20,082 nt of DNA from DATCVR01 sp036566745 (lineage in GTDB: Bacteria > Actinomycetota > Actinomycetes > Jiangellales > Jiangellaceae), in NCBI GenBank assembly GCA_036566745.1, contig DATCVR010000217.1:1-20082 (forward strand), in the 5' to 3' direction. The notes beneath the pieces were generated by a model, which worked only from the letters and a program-made list of their open reading frames with translations, was not told the DNA's origin and did not search any database. Below, one piece after another: positions 7,147 to 14,334 of this stretch. The position numbers and the translations under genes were made by a program. Within the stretch, counting starts at the first letter, position 1, and each line of letters starts with the position of its first letter.

Positions 7147-7932
7147 TCAGGCGTCGCGCTTCTTGAACAGCACCCAGGCGACCGCGAGGATGATCGCGAC
7201 GAAGGCCGCGAAGACCCCGCCCGACACCCAGCGGTCGAACAGGTCGAACTCCGGGCCACCCTCGCCAGGAACCGCGTCCAGGCCGGCCAGTTGCTGGCCC
7301 GCGGTGAACGGCAGGAACTTGATCAGCGGCTGGAGCCAGTCGAGCGCCGGGATCGTCGAGAGCCCGACGATCAGCCCTTCGACCACGAGCGGGAAGACCA
7401 GGATGACGGTCAGGGCCGACGGCACGCCGCGGAACAGCTGGGCCAGCCCGAGCCCGAGGATCGCCCACAGCACGACCATCACCACATAGCCCGGCAAGGC
7501 CTCGTTCAGCGGCTCCTGGCCGAGGTCGGGTACCTCGCCCCAGAAGATCGCGCCGATGCCCAGGTTGATCGCCATCGACACGAGGGTGACCACCAGGGCG
7601 GTCAGCGCGACCACGATGACCTTGGCCGCCAGCAGCGGGGAACGCTGGGGGATGGTGGTCAGGGTGGGCTGGATGGTGCTGTGGCGGTACTCGTGGCCGG
7701 TGGCGAAGATGCCGATGATGGCCATGAACACGGCGGTGAACGGCAGCGGTGAGAACGCCCCGCCACCCTGGATGACAGCGCCGATCAGCACCTGGTCGGC
7801 AGTCTCGTTGCGGGTGGCGAAAGCCGCGGCGAAGGCCACCGCCGCGCTCAGGACGAGAGCCAGGGCGATGAGCCAATAGGTGGAGCGCAGGGTGCGCAGG
7901 CGGGTCCACTCGTAACGCAGGGCGTCCGTCAT
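7147..7932 (-). CDS. ABC-2 type transporter permease
   Basis: This 261-residue integral membrane protein has six predicted helices (for example YWLIALALVLSAAVAFAAAFA, VIVVALTALVVTLVSMAINL and VFAAFVAIILAVAWVLF). The N-terminus DALRYEWTRLRTLRSTYW is the cytoplasmic connecting segment common to ABC-2 and bacitracin/lantibiotic-type export permeases. The ATG overlaps the stop of the upstream ATPase gene (ATGA), so both are translated together and form one exporter. A C-terminal lysine/arginine pair (LFKKRDA) ends the protein in the cytoplasm. Possible cargoes are antibiotics, peptides or polymers; the sequence does not decide. Confidence 0.9.
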   Translation of the reverse strand: MTDALRYEWTRLRTLRSTYWLIALALVLSAAVAFAAAFATRNETADQVLIGAVIQGGGAFSPLPFTAVFMAIIGIFATGHEYRHSTIQPTLTTIPQRSPLLAAKVIVVALTALVVTLVSMAINLGIGAIFWGEVPDLGQEPLNEALPGYVVMVVLWAILGLGLAQLFRGVPSALTVILVFPLVVEGLIVGLSTIPALDWLQPLIKFLPFTAGQQLAGLDAVPGEGGPEFDLFDRWVSGGVFAAFVAIILAVAWVLFKKRDA

Positions 7933-8897
7933 GCCGCACCGCCTGTCTGGTCGTCGGCCGGCCCGGTGATGCCCGACGTCGGTGGGGGTGCCGCGACGTC
8001 GTGGGCGACGTACTCCTCGGAGGCGCCCGTGGCGCTGATGAACGCGTCCTCGAGCGAGGCGCTCTGCGGTGAAAGCTCGTGGAGCACCACGCCGGTCCGA
8101 TGCGCCAGCTCGCCGATCGATGCGGCGTCGAGCCCGGTGACCACCAGCGCGCCGTCAGGACTGGGGGTGACGACCGCCTTGGCTCGGACGAGCGCATCGG
8201 CGAAGTCGGTGGCCGTGGGCGTGCGGACCAGGATGGTGTCCTGGGTGAACTCGCGCACGAACTGGCTGACGTCGCCGTTGAAGATCATCTTGCCCCGCCC
8301 GATGACCACCAGCTCGTCGGCCATCAGCGACATCTCGGACAGGAGATGGCTGGAGACGAAGATCGTGCGGCCCTGGGCGGCCAGCGACTTCAGGGCATCG
8401 CGCAGCCAGTGGATGCCGTGCGGGTCGAGTCCGTTGGCCGGCTCGTCGAGGATCAGCGTCCCCGGTTCGCCGAGCAGCGCCTGGGCCAGGCCGAGACGCT
8501 GGGCCATGCCGAGGGAGAAGCCGCGCGGCTTCTTGTTCTTGACCTCGGTCAGGCCCACGAACTCGAAGACCTCGTCGACCCGCGACGTGGGGATGCCGCT
8601 GCCGGAGGCCAGCATCCGCAGGTGGTTGCGCGCTGTGCGGGTGGGGTGGAACGACTTCGCCTCGAGCACGGCGCCGATCTCGCGCATGGGATGGCGAATG
8701 GAGTCGTACCGGCGACCGTCGAACAGGGTCTCGCCGCCGCCGTGGTCGAGGTCGAGCATGAGGCGCATCGTCGTGGACTTACCGGCGCCGTTGGGGCCGA
8801 GGAAGCCGGTGACGACCCCCGGCTTGACCTCGAACGTGAGGTTGTCGACGGCGACCTTGTCGCCGTATCGCTTGTGTAGGCCGCTCGCGGTGATCAT
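7929..8897 (-). CDS. ABC transporter ATP-binding protein (ABC-2 exporter)
   Basis: The 322-residue ATPase energises the permease encoded directly downstream. Walker A GPNGAGKST is at residues 34-42; the signature is the non-canonical LGMAQR (in FSLGMAQRLGLAQ), followed by Walker B LILDEPANGLDP and the H-loop region FVSSHLLSEM. The D-loop and the GLDPHGI motif are typical of the drug/lantibiotic subfamily (CcmA/DrrA-like). The C-terminal 90 residues form the usual accessory domain (PTATDFADALVRAK and onward). ATG 8897 is preceded by AGGAGT 7-8 nt upstream; longer upstream reading is out-of-family sequence. Translation is coupled to the permease by a 4-nt overlap. Confidence 0.94.
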   Translation of the reverse strand: MITASGLHKRYGDKVAVDNLTFEVKPGVVTGFLGPNGAGKSTTMRLMLDLDHGGGETLFDGRRYDSIRHPMREIGAVLEAKSFHPTRTARNHLRMLASGSGIPTSRVDEVFEFVGLTEVKNKKPRGFSLGMAQRLGLAQALLGEPGTLILDEPANGLDPHGIHWLRDALKSLAAQGRTIFVSSHLLSEMSLMADELVVIGRGKMIFNGDVSQFVREFTQDTILVRTPTATDFADALVRAKAVVTPSPDGALVVTGLDAASIGELAHRTGVVLHELSPQSASLEDAFISATGASEEYVAHDVAAPPPTSGITGPADDQTGGAA

Positions 8898-9031
8898 CGC
8901 AGCACTCCTGGATGTCGAGTCACGCGTACGAACGTATCGGCCGAACGGCCGCGGCGTGGTCAGACGTTGTGGTGAACTCTGATCTCCCCCGGAAGGCGTA
9001 GACCCCGGAGGGTGACGACGGGGGTGGCCGG

Positions 9032-9904
9032 TCAGCGCCAGGCGACGCGCAGCGCGGTACGAGCCAGCCGGCCGGCCTGTGCCCCGTACGACCCCCCGAA
9101 CATCACTGCATGGACCAGCACCGGGTGCAGCTGATGGAGTGCGACCCGCTCGCGCCACCCGTCGGCCAGCGGCCACGCCTCGTGATAGGCCGCCAGCACG
9201 CGTTCGAGGTGGGGGAGTCCGAACAGGGCCAGCATCGCCAGGTCGGTCTCGCGGTGACCGCCGTGCGCGGCCGGGTCGACGACGCTGTTCACGCCGTCGG
9301 CACCCCAGAGGACGTTGCCGGCCCAGAGGTCGCCGTGGACGAGCGCGGGCTGCTCCGCCGGACCTGCCAGGCCGGGCAGCTCGACAAGCACCCGCTCGAC
9401 GTCGGCGGCGTCGCGTTTGTCGATGGAGCCGGCCTTGCGGGCGGCGCGCAGGAAGGGCTCGAGCCGGGCCGCGCCCCAGAACTCCGGCCAGCTGTCCCAG
9501 CGGCCACCCGGCAGCGTGAGGGTCGCGATCCAGGCGTCGGCGCCGGTGCCGAACTGGGCGGGGCCGTGACGATGCGTCGCGGCGAGGGCGCGCCCGAATC
9601 GCTCCGCCGCCCGCGCGGAGGGCGCGCCGGTGGGAATCCAGTCGAGCACCAGGCACTCGGCGTCGGTGGCGTGGACCTCGGGCACCGGAACGCCGTCGCG
9701 GGCCCCGGCGAGGAGAGCCAGCCCGCGCGCCTCGGTGGCGAAGAAGCCAGGTGGTGCGCCCGTGCGGGTCTTGACGAAGAGGGTGCGACCGTCGGCTAGT
9801 CGAGCACGTCGAGCCTGGCAGACGTCGCCCCCACCGACCGCGGTGATCGAGGCCACCGGCGTGTCGAGGAGTCGGCTGAGGCGGTCAGCGTCGACTGGGC
9901 TCAC
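9032..9904 (-). CDS. Fructosamine-kinase family protein (FN3K-like)
   Basis: This 290-residue kinase-fold protein phosphorylates sugar-derived amine adducts. Visible motifs: the lysine strand LFVKTRTG, the catalytic loop HGDLWAGN (190-197, catalytic Asp 192) and the metal-binding VVDPAAHGGHRETDLAM (Asp near 210), which is diagnostic of FN3K rather than general aminoglycoside kinases. Bacterial homologues act mainly on ribulosamines and erythrulosamines and are proposed to take part in protein deglycation. It starts with GTG 9904, overlapping the 3' end of the phosphatase gene by 20 bases, so the two are likely co-transcribed and coupled; the Shine-Dalgarno is weak. The substrate is inferred from the family and neighbourhood. 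Confidence 0.88.
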   Translation of the reverse strand: MSPVDADRLSRLLDTPVASITAVGGGDVCQARRARLADGRTLFVKTRTGAPPGFFATEARGLALLAGARDGVPVPEVHATDAECLVLDWIPTGAPSARAAERFGRALAATHRHGPAQFGTGADAWIATLTLPGGRWDSWPEFWGAARLEPFLRAARKAGSIDKRDAADVERVLVELPGLAGPAEQPALVHGDLWAGNVLWGADGVNSVVDPAAHGGHRETDLAMLALFGLPHLERVLAAYHEAWPLADGWRERVALHQLHPVLVHAVMFGGSYGAQAGRLARTALRVAWR

Positions 9905-10418
9905 CGCCGTGCTCGGTCTCGAACTCGCTCAGGATCGTCGCGACGAGCGAGGTGGCGGCTCGGTCGACGAGGTCGAGTACGTGCTCGAAGTCGGACTCGT
10001 CGCCGTAGTAGGGATCGGGCACGTCGAGCTCGCCACGATCGAGGGCCGCGGAGTCGTACGCACGCAGCATCTGGAGGGCGTCGTGGGCCGCCTCGTCGGG
10101 CGCGATCCGATGAAGATCGGCGAGATTGTCGCGGTCGAGGGCGAGGACGAGTTCGAAGCGATCGAACCAGGTCCGATCGAACTGCCGGGCGCGGTGGGCG
10201 GATCCGTCGTAGCCGTGGGCGCGGAGGACCTCGAGGGCGCGCGGGTCGGCGGGATCGCCGGCGTGCCAGCCACCGGTGCCGGCCGACTCGACGGCTACGC
10301 GGTCGCTGAGCCCTGCCTCGTCGAGCCGGTGCCGGAGGACCACTTCGGCGATGGGTGACCGGCAGATGTTGCCGGCACAGACCACACAGATCCGGTACGT
10401 CACGCCAAGATCAGCCAC
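9885..10418 (-). CDS. Low-molecular-weight protein-tyrosine-phosphatase family protein
   Basis: The 177-residue protein carries the N-terminal phosphate-binding loop CAGNICRS (nucleophile Cys14, Arg20, the CX5R signature) and the general-acid motif PDPYYG (Asp135). Both catalytic elements are intact. The family removes phosphate from tyrosine, but members placed beside FN3K genes have been reported to act on phosphorylated ketoamine sugars. The 20-base overlap with FN3K supports that alternative role here. GTG 10418 is the start; GTG 10403 is an in-frame alternative giving MTYRICVVCAG. A gap of 19 nt separates it from the hypothetical gene upstream. Confidence 0.92.
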   Translation of the reverse strand: MADLGVTYRICVVCAGNICRSPIAEVVLRHRLDEAGLSDRVAVESAGTGGWHAGDPADPRALEVLRAHGYDGSAHRARQFDRTWFDRFELVLALDRDNLADLHRIAPDEAAHDALQMLRAYDSAALDRGELDVPDPYYGDESDFEHVLDLVDRAATSLVATILSEFETEHGGEPSRR

Positions 10419-10437
10419 GACGTCCAGTCTGCCCGGA

Positions 10438-10872
10438 TCAGCCGTTCTGGCGGGCGAGTTCGCCCACGGCGAGCGCGAGTTCGGTGGCGAGGTCGAACGA
10501 GCGCTCGTGGTTCGGGTGACTGCGCATCCACAGGCAGCTCGTCTGGACCACAGCTCCGGCCCAGGCGGGGTCGCGCCGCAATGCGTGACGGACCGACACC
10601 GGCCGGGGCGAGATGGAGGTGACGTCGAACCAGTGGCCGTCGGAGAAGGCCAGCATCGGTAGGCCGTTGGGATCGTCGTAGACGACCTCGTACTCCCCGA
10701 TGCCCGGCAACGTCTGTCGCCCGCCCGTGGTGGGGGCGTGGGCGAGTGGAGGGTCCAGCGGGGTGGCGCGGGTGCGCGCCAGGGAGTGGTCGGGTCGGAC
10801 GCTCGCAGGAGCGTGCCCAGACGGAGGCTGCTCGGTCAGTACCGAGCCAACGACGCCGTAACTGATCGTCAT
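10438..10872 (-). CDS. Hypothetical protein, first gene of the FN3K-phosphatase cluster
   Basis: I do not recognise this 144-residue protein. It starts at ATG 10872 (MTISYGVVGS). The first 60 residues are Pro/Thr/Ser/Ala-rich and likely unstructured. From about 65 onward it has strand and helix content (GEYEVVYDDPNGLPMLAFSD, HWFDVTSIS) and ends in a helix (FDLATELALAVGELARQ). No membrane segment, signal peptide or catalytic motif is visible. Codon usage is normal, so it is probably real; a longer frame upstream is less credible. The stop lies 19 nt before the phosphatase start, implying an operon. Confidence 0.6.
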   Translation of the reverse strand: MTISYGVVGSVLTEQPPSGHAPASVRPDHSLARTRATPLDPPLAHAPTTGGRQTLPGIGEYEVVYDDPNGLPMLAFSDGHWFDVTSISPRPVSVRHALRRDPAWAGAVVQTSCLWMRSHPNHERSFDLATELALAVGELARQNG

Positions 10873-10980
10873 GCGTAGTTCACCATGCCCACATGCCAAG
10901 GGAGCTGGGCACAACGACCCCCGGACGTCCCCCCGGAGACGCTCTTCCGTCGTGCAGGATGCAGCACACCGTACGGCACG

Positions 10981-11014
10981 GTCGGCGGTCGTGGGAACCC
11001 CCACGACCGCCGAC
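10981..11014 (-). terminator. Hairpin downstream of the small membrane-protein gene
   Basis: A perfect 15-bp stem (10981-10995 with 11000-11014) closes a 4-nt loop 5 nt beyond the stop at 11020. No T-run follows, as is common for terminators in high-GC actinobacteria. The rest of 10873-10980 shows nothing I can name. Confidence 0.65.
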
Positions 11015-11019
11015 TTGTC

Positions 11020-11397
11020 CTATTTGGGCAGCAACAAGTTGAGTGCCCAACTGACGAACGACACGACGAGCGAACCGAGCACGGCCGCCCAGAAGAAACT
11101 GTCGACGTGGAACGGGACGTTGAGCAAGCCGGCGATCCATGACGTCAGCCACAGCATCAGGGCGTTGACCACGAATGTGAACAGGCCCAGCGTGAGGATG
11201 AACAACGGCAGCGACAACAACGTGACGATGGGTCGGATCACGATGTTGACTACGGCGAAGATCAACGCCACGACCAGCAGCGTGAGGATCTTGTCGGACG
11301 TCGAGTCGGAGGTGATCTCGATCCCGGACACGATCTCGGTGGCTACCCAGAGCGCCAGGCCGTTGACGAGCAGGCGGATGATGAGGGAGGTCAGCAC
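11020..11397 (-). CDS. Small membrane protein of the YvlD/phage-holin-like family
   Basis: The 125-residue protein has four hydrophobic helices (SLIIRLLVNGLALWVATEIV; ILTLLVVALIFAVVNIVIRP; LLSLPLFILTLGLFTFVVNALML; FWAAVLGSLVVSFVSWALNLL) and the IRPIV...LPLFILTLGLF signature of PF04020. Despite the holin label these are usually chromosomal housekeeping proteins of unknown role, and no lysis genes lie nearby. GTG 11397 is the start, because TACGCT (11410-11405) lies 7 nt upstream and would give a leaderless mRNA. Upstream frame extension is antisense to the aminotransferase. The gene is divergent from that aminotransferase across an 81-nt gap. Confidence 0.85.
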   Translation of the reverse strand: MLTSLIIRLLVNGLALWVATEIVSGIEITSDSTSDKILTLLVVALIFAVVNIVIRPIVTLLSLPLFILTLGLFTFVVNALMLWLTSWIAGLLNVPFHVDSFFWAAVLGSLVVSFVSWALNLLLPK

Positions 11398-11404
11398 GGA
11401 GCGG

Positions 11405-11410
11405 AGCGTA
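11405..11410 (-). promoter_or_regulatory. -10 hexamer for a leaderless membrane-protein transcript
   Basis: TACGCT (TANNNT) on the minus strand lies 7 nt before GTG 11397. Confidence 0.45.
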
Positions 11411-11464
11411 CCCACGATCAGGCGGCTGCGACACACCACACGCCGACCGCCTGTGGACAGCGGA

Positions 11465-11470
11465 TATCGT
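11465..11470 (+). promoter_or_regulatory. -10 hexamer for a leaderless aminotransferase transcript
   Basis: TATCGT (TANNNT) lies 8 nt before ATG 11479; no Shine-Dalgarno is visible. Confidence 0.42.
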
Positions 11471-11478
11471 GCCGTTTC

Positions 11479-12576
11479 ATGACGCCTTCGGACGACGAAC
11501 AGGTGCGATTGCGCGCGGCGCTCGACGGCCTTCCGTCCTATCGGCCCGGCCGACCCGCCGCATCGGCCGGCGCCTCGGTGGCCGGCTTCAAGATCTCCTC
11601 GAACGAGAACCCGTACCCGCCGCTCGACGGTGTTCTGGAGGCAGCGGTCGCGGCCGCTGCCTCGATGAACCGGTACCCCGACATGTTCGCCACCGAGCTC
11701 GTGGCGGCGATCGCCGACCGGTTCGACGTGCCGGTCGAGCACGTGGCCACCGGCACCGGCAGCGTGGGCGTGCTCCAGCAGATCGTGCAGGCCACGGCCG
11801 GTGAGGGCGATGAGGTCGTCTACGCCTGGCGGTCGTTCGAGGCGTATCCGATCGTGGTCGGCATCTCCGGAGCGACCTCGGTGCGCGTGCCGCTGACAGG
11901 TGACGCTCGCCACGACCTCACCGCGATGGCGGCCGCCGTCACCGACCGCACCCGGCTCGTGCTGGTGTGCAGCCCCAACAACCCCACCGGTCCGGCGGTC
12001 GGCCGGGCCGAGATGGTCCGCTTCCTCGAGCAGGTCCCTCGTGACGTGCTCGTCGTCCTCGACGAGGCGTACTGCGAGTTCGTCCGCGACCCCGACGCCG
12101 TCGACGGTCTCGAGCTCTACCGCGATCACCCGAACGTGTGTGTGCTGCGGACGTTCTCGAAGGCCTACGGGCTGGCCGGGCTTCGCGTGGGGTTCGCGGT
12201 GGCGCACGACCCAGTGGCCGACGCGCTGCGCAAGACCGCCGTGCCGTTCGGGGTGTCGGCGGTGGCGCAGTTCGCCGCGGTCGAGTCGTTGCACCGCCGT
12301 AACGAGCTGTTCGAGCGGGTCGAGTCGCTGGTCAAGGAGCGGACGAGGGTGCGAGACGCGCTCGTGGCGCAGGGCTGGGACGTGCCGTACAGCGAGGCCA
12401 ACTTCGTCTGGCTGGCGCTCGGGCCGGACACCGTGGCCTTCGCGGAGGCGTGCGAGCGCGCCGGGCTCACGGTTCGGCCGTTCGCGGGCGAGGGAGTCAG
12501 GGTGACCGTGGCGGAGCCCGAGGCCAACGACAGGTTCGTCAGCGTGGCCGAGACCTGGCGGGCCACGCGGGGCTGA
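11479..12576 (+). CDS. HisC-family PLP aminotransferase (HisC2/Pat type)
   Basis: The 365-residue fold-type I aminotransferase transfers an amino group to imidazole-acetol phosphate or to aromatic 2-oxo acids. Substrate-side motif SSNENPYPP is near 38-46, the cofactor ring contact SPNNPTGP near 158-165, the DEAYCEF strand near 195, the PLP lysine Lys228 in TFSKAYGLAGLR and the C-terminal arginine contact VRPFAGEGVRVT. Actinobacteria usually keep hisC in the his operon and a second copy near unrelated genes; this one stands alone, so a phenylalanine/aromatic role (Pat) is as likely as histidine synthesis. The start is ATG 11479, immediately after a -10-like TATCGT. Confidence 0.88.
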   Translation: MTPSDDEQVRLRAALDGLPSYRPGRPAASAGASVAGFKISSNENPYPPLDGVLEAAVAAAASMNRYPDMFATELVAAIADRFDVPVEHVATGTGSVGVLQQIVQATAGEGDEVVYAWRSFEAYPIVVGISGATSVRVPLTGDARHDLTAMAAAVTDRTRLVLVCSPNNPTGPAVGRAEMVRFLEQVPRDVLVVLDEAYCEFVRDPDAVDGLELYRDHPNVCVLRTFSKAYGLAGLRVGFAVAHDPVADALRKTAVPFGVSAVAQFAAVESLHRRNELFERVESLVKERTRVRDALVAQGWDVPYSEANFVWLALGPDTVAFAEACERAGLTVRPFAGEGVRVTVAEPEANDRFVSVAETWRATRG

Positions 12577-12602
12577 GCCAGGGAAGACGTCCGGGGAGCA
12601 AA

Positions 12603-12654
12603 GCACGGACGACGTCCGACGTTCGGGGGGCGAGACGCCGGACGTCGCCCGTGC
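12603..12654. terminator. Long imperfect hairpin between aminotransferase and peptide genes
   Basis: Arms 12603-12622 and 12635-12654 form a 20-bp stem with two A-C mismatches and a 12-nt loop. It lies between the converging stop codons at 12576 and 12671 and probably terminates both transcripts. Confidence 0.72.
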
Positions 12655-12670
12655 AGTCAGAGTCTGCTGC

Positions 12671-12793
12671 TCAGCAGCAGGTGGCGGGATGTTGCGTGGC
12701 GCTTGGATCGTCGGCGATCGCCGGGGCCGCGCTCGCAGCTGTCAAGGCGAGCGCGGCAAAGAAGGCTGCGAGTATGCGCTTCGTTCGCGTCAT
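12671..12793 (-). CDS. Short secreted peptide precursor, 40 residues, Cys-Cys C-terminus
   Basis: The frame encodes a clear Sec signal peptide: basic MTRTKR, then ILAAFFAALALTAASAAP and an AIA signal-peptidase site, cleaving after residue 27. The product would be the 13-residue DDPSATQHPATCC. GGGGAAGG 9-10 nt upstream is a fair ribosome binding site. The gene is short, yet the charge-hydrophobic-cleavage order is unlikely by chance. It is divergent from the XRE-HTH/TPR regulator with only 69 nt between starts, the arrangement of receptor and signalling-peptide genes in RRNPP systems. I recognise no relative. Alternatives: a small stress peptide, a metal ligand using the adjacent cysteines, or a redox/sulfur-related peptide. 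Confidence 0.62.
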   Translation of the reverse strand: MTRTKRILAAFFAALALTAASAAPAIADDPSATQHPATCC

Positions 12794-12848
12794 GGCGGTC
12801 GGGCCTTCCCCTAAGAGCGCGAGATCTAGCATCTTCGTGACTGCTTGT

Positions 12849-12877
12849 AGTGTAATGGTGTCATGACGGAACACCAA
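12849..12877 (-). promoter_or_regulatory. Possible promoter of the secreted-peptide gene
   Basis: On the minus strand TTGGTG (12877-12872), a 17-nt spacer and TACACT (12854-12849). The -35 lies inside the first codons of the regulator gene, and the -10 overlaps the regulator's own -10. The leader to ATG 12793 would be about 48 nt. Confidence 0.4.
12851..12856 (+). promoter_or_regulatory. -10 hexamer for a leaderless HTH-TPR regulator transcript
   Basis: TGTAAT (5 of 6 to TATAAT) lies 6 nt before ATG 12863; no Shine-Dalgarno and no good -35 are visible. Confidence 0.55.
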
Positions 12878-14269
12878 CCAGCAACCGAGGGTGAGGGTCT
12901 GACCCCGACACCGGTCGGTCAGCGTATCCGAACCCGTCGCATCGAGCTGGGGCTCTCTCAGGCCGAGATCGCTGAGGGGATGCTCTCGCCGAGCTATGTC
13001 TCGCTGGTCGAGAGTGGTCGGCGTCAGCCGGCGGCCTCTGCGCTCGCCCACATCGCCGAGCGTCTCCGAATCGACGTCGAGTACCTGCGCGACGGCGTCG
13101 ACGCGTCGGTGCGCACCCGCGCTCGGCTCGCCCTCGGGCGCGCCGAGAAGGCGCTGCGCGACGGCGAGGCGGACCGTGCCTACCGCGAGTTCACCATCCT
13201 GGTGGGCGACCCAGGCCTGAACGATGAGCAGAGCCGTAAGGCTCGGCTCGGCCGTGCCCTGGCGCGCGAGCGCACCGGCGACCTCGAGGGAGCGCTCGAA
13301 CTCCTCTCCGAGCTCGCCGACGAAGCGCGACAGTCCCCGGGCGTCCAACCGTGGTTCGACGTCGCGCTGGTCATGTCGCGGTGCTATCGCGAGGCCGGCG
13401 ACCTCGACATGGCGATTCAGATCGGCGAGGAGGCCATGCGCTCGGCGGACGAACTCGGCCTCGAGCGCACCGACGAGTACGTCCGGCTCGGTTGCACACT
13501 CCTTGGTGCCTACTACGATCGCGGCGACATCGTCCGTTCCAAGGCACTGGCGGCCGAGCTCGTCAAGATCGCCGACGACATGGGCGCGCCCCACACGCGC
13601 GGCGCCGCGTACTGGAACGCCTCACTCGTGGCCGAGAGCAGGGGAGACCTTGCGGAGGCATTGAAGCTGGTCGACCGTGCTCTCGCGATGTTCGGCGAAA
13701 GCGACGACCGCCGCAATCTCGCCCGGCTGCGCGTGACGTATGCCTGGCTGCTCATGCAGGGGCCGGAGCCGCGCGCTCAAGAAGCCCTCGAGATGCTCGA
13801 GCACATCGGCGACGAGATCGCCACCCACGGCGGTGCCGTCGACGTGGCCTACCACCACACAGAGCGTGCGCGTGCTCTGCTCAACCTCGGTCGCCTCGCC
13901 GAGGCCGCCGAGGCCGTCGAAAAGGCTCTCGACGGGCTCGGCGAGCAGCCCCGGCTCGAGACCGCCCACGCCAAGCTCCTGCTTGCGCGGGTGTTCCACG
14001 AGCAGTCCCGCCTCGACGAGAGCGCGCGAGAAGCTCAGGAGGCCGCGTCCATGCTGGCGTCCATGGGCACGTCGCGTCAGGCGGCAGCCGGATGGCGTCA
14101 GCTCGCTGACCTGTACCGCGAGATCGGCCGTACCGACGATGCCCTCGATGCCTACGACCGTGCATTGCGGGCCGTGCGGGTGGTGCCGGCCGCGAGTGTC
14201 GGCCTGGTCGTCGAGACCAAGGGAGGCGACGTCGTCGAGCTGGACCGCGACGAGCTGGCCAAGGCCTGA
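12863..14269 (+). CDS. XRE-type HTH regulator with TPR domain (RRNPP-like architecture)
   Basis: The 468-residue protein joins an N-terminal XRE helix-turn-helix (about 18-75: VGQRIRTRRIELGLSQAEIAEGML and SYVSLVESGRRQPAASAL) to a helical array of about eight TPR-like units (for example ARERTGDLEGALELLSELA, LGAYYDRGDIVRSKALAAEL, ALLNLGRLAEAAEAVEKAL, YREIGRTDDALDAYDRAL). In PlcR, NprR, PrgX and Rgg-type regulators this domain order binds short secreted peptides in the TPR groove and controls DNA binding. That role is inference here; other actinobacterial HTH-TPR regulators (NsdA-like) have no known peptide. The C-terminal tail VVETKGGDVVELDRDELAKA is not TPR. The start ATG 12863 sits next to TGTAAT. 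Divergent from the secreted-peptide gene. Confidence 0.9.
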   Translation: MTEHQPATEGEGLTPTPVGQRIRTRRIELGLSQAEIAEGMLSPSYVSLVESGRRQPAASALAHIAERLRIDVEYLRDGVDASVRTRARLALGRAEKALRDGEADRAYREFTILVGDPGLNDEQSRKARLGRALARERTGDLEGALELLSELADEARQSPGVQPWFDVALVMSRCYREAGDLDMAIQIGEEAMRSADELGLERTDEYVRLGCTLLGAYYDRGDIVRSKALAAELVKIADDMGAPHTRGAAYWNASLVAESRGDLAEALKLVDRALAMFGESDDRRNLARLRVTYAWLLMQGPEPRAQEALEMLEHIGDEIATHGGAVDVAYHHTERARALLNLGRLAEAAEAVEKALDGLGEQPRLETAHAKLLLARVFHEQSRLDESAREAQEAASMLASMGTSRQAAAGWRQLADLYREIGRTDDALDAYDRALRAVRVVPAASVGLVVETKGGDVVELDRDELAKA

Positions 14270-14270
14270 C

Positions 14271-14299
14271 GACGCGTCCGCCGTCATGGCGGACGCGTC
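14271..14299. terminator. Hairpin just after the HTH-TPR regulator
   Basis: A perfect 12-bp stem (14271-14282 with 14288-14299) and GTCAT loop begin 2 nt after the stop. Confidence 0.75.
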
Positions 14300-14302
14300 A
14301 CC

Positions 14303-14334
14303 GGTGGTGTGAGGGCGGTTCCCCTCACACCACC
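14303..14334. terminator. Second hairpin, overlapping the EamA stop codon
   Basis: A perfect 13-bp stem (14303-14315 with 14322-14334) and 6-nt loop. It includes the EamA stop (14325-14327). With the first hairpin it isolates the two converging genes. Confidence 0.65.

Noticed and set aside
5909..8197. 762-codon minus-strand open frame
   Set aside because: It crosses the MFS gene antisense and both ABC-2 genes out of frame; it has no domain.
8911..8940. Another TGTCGA downstream of the ABC-2 ATPase promoter region
   Set aside because: No TCCGACC-type -10 follows at 15 nt, so it is not counted as a third ECF site.
11020..11397. Prophage signal from the holin-like protein
   Set aside because: No other phage genes, integrase or att-like repeats are nearby; the family is commonly chromosomal.
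12671..13594. 307-codon minus frame ending in the small peptide
   Set aside because: All but the last 40 codons are antisense to the HTH-TPR gene; the signal peptide begins cleanly at ATG 12793.
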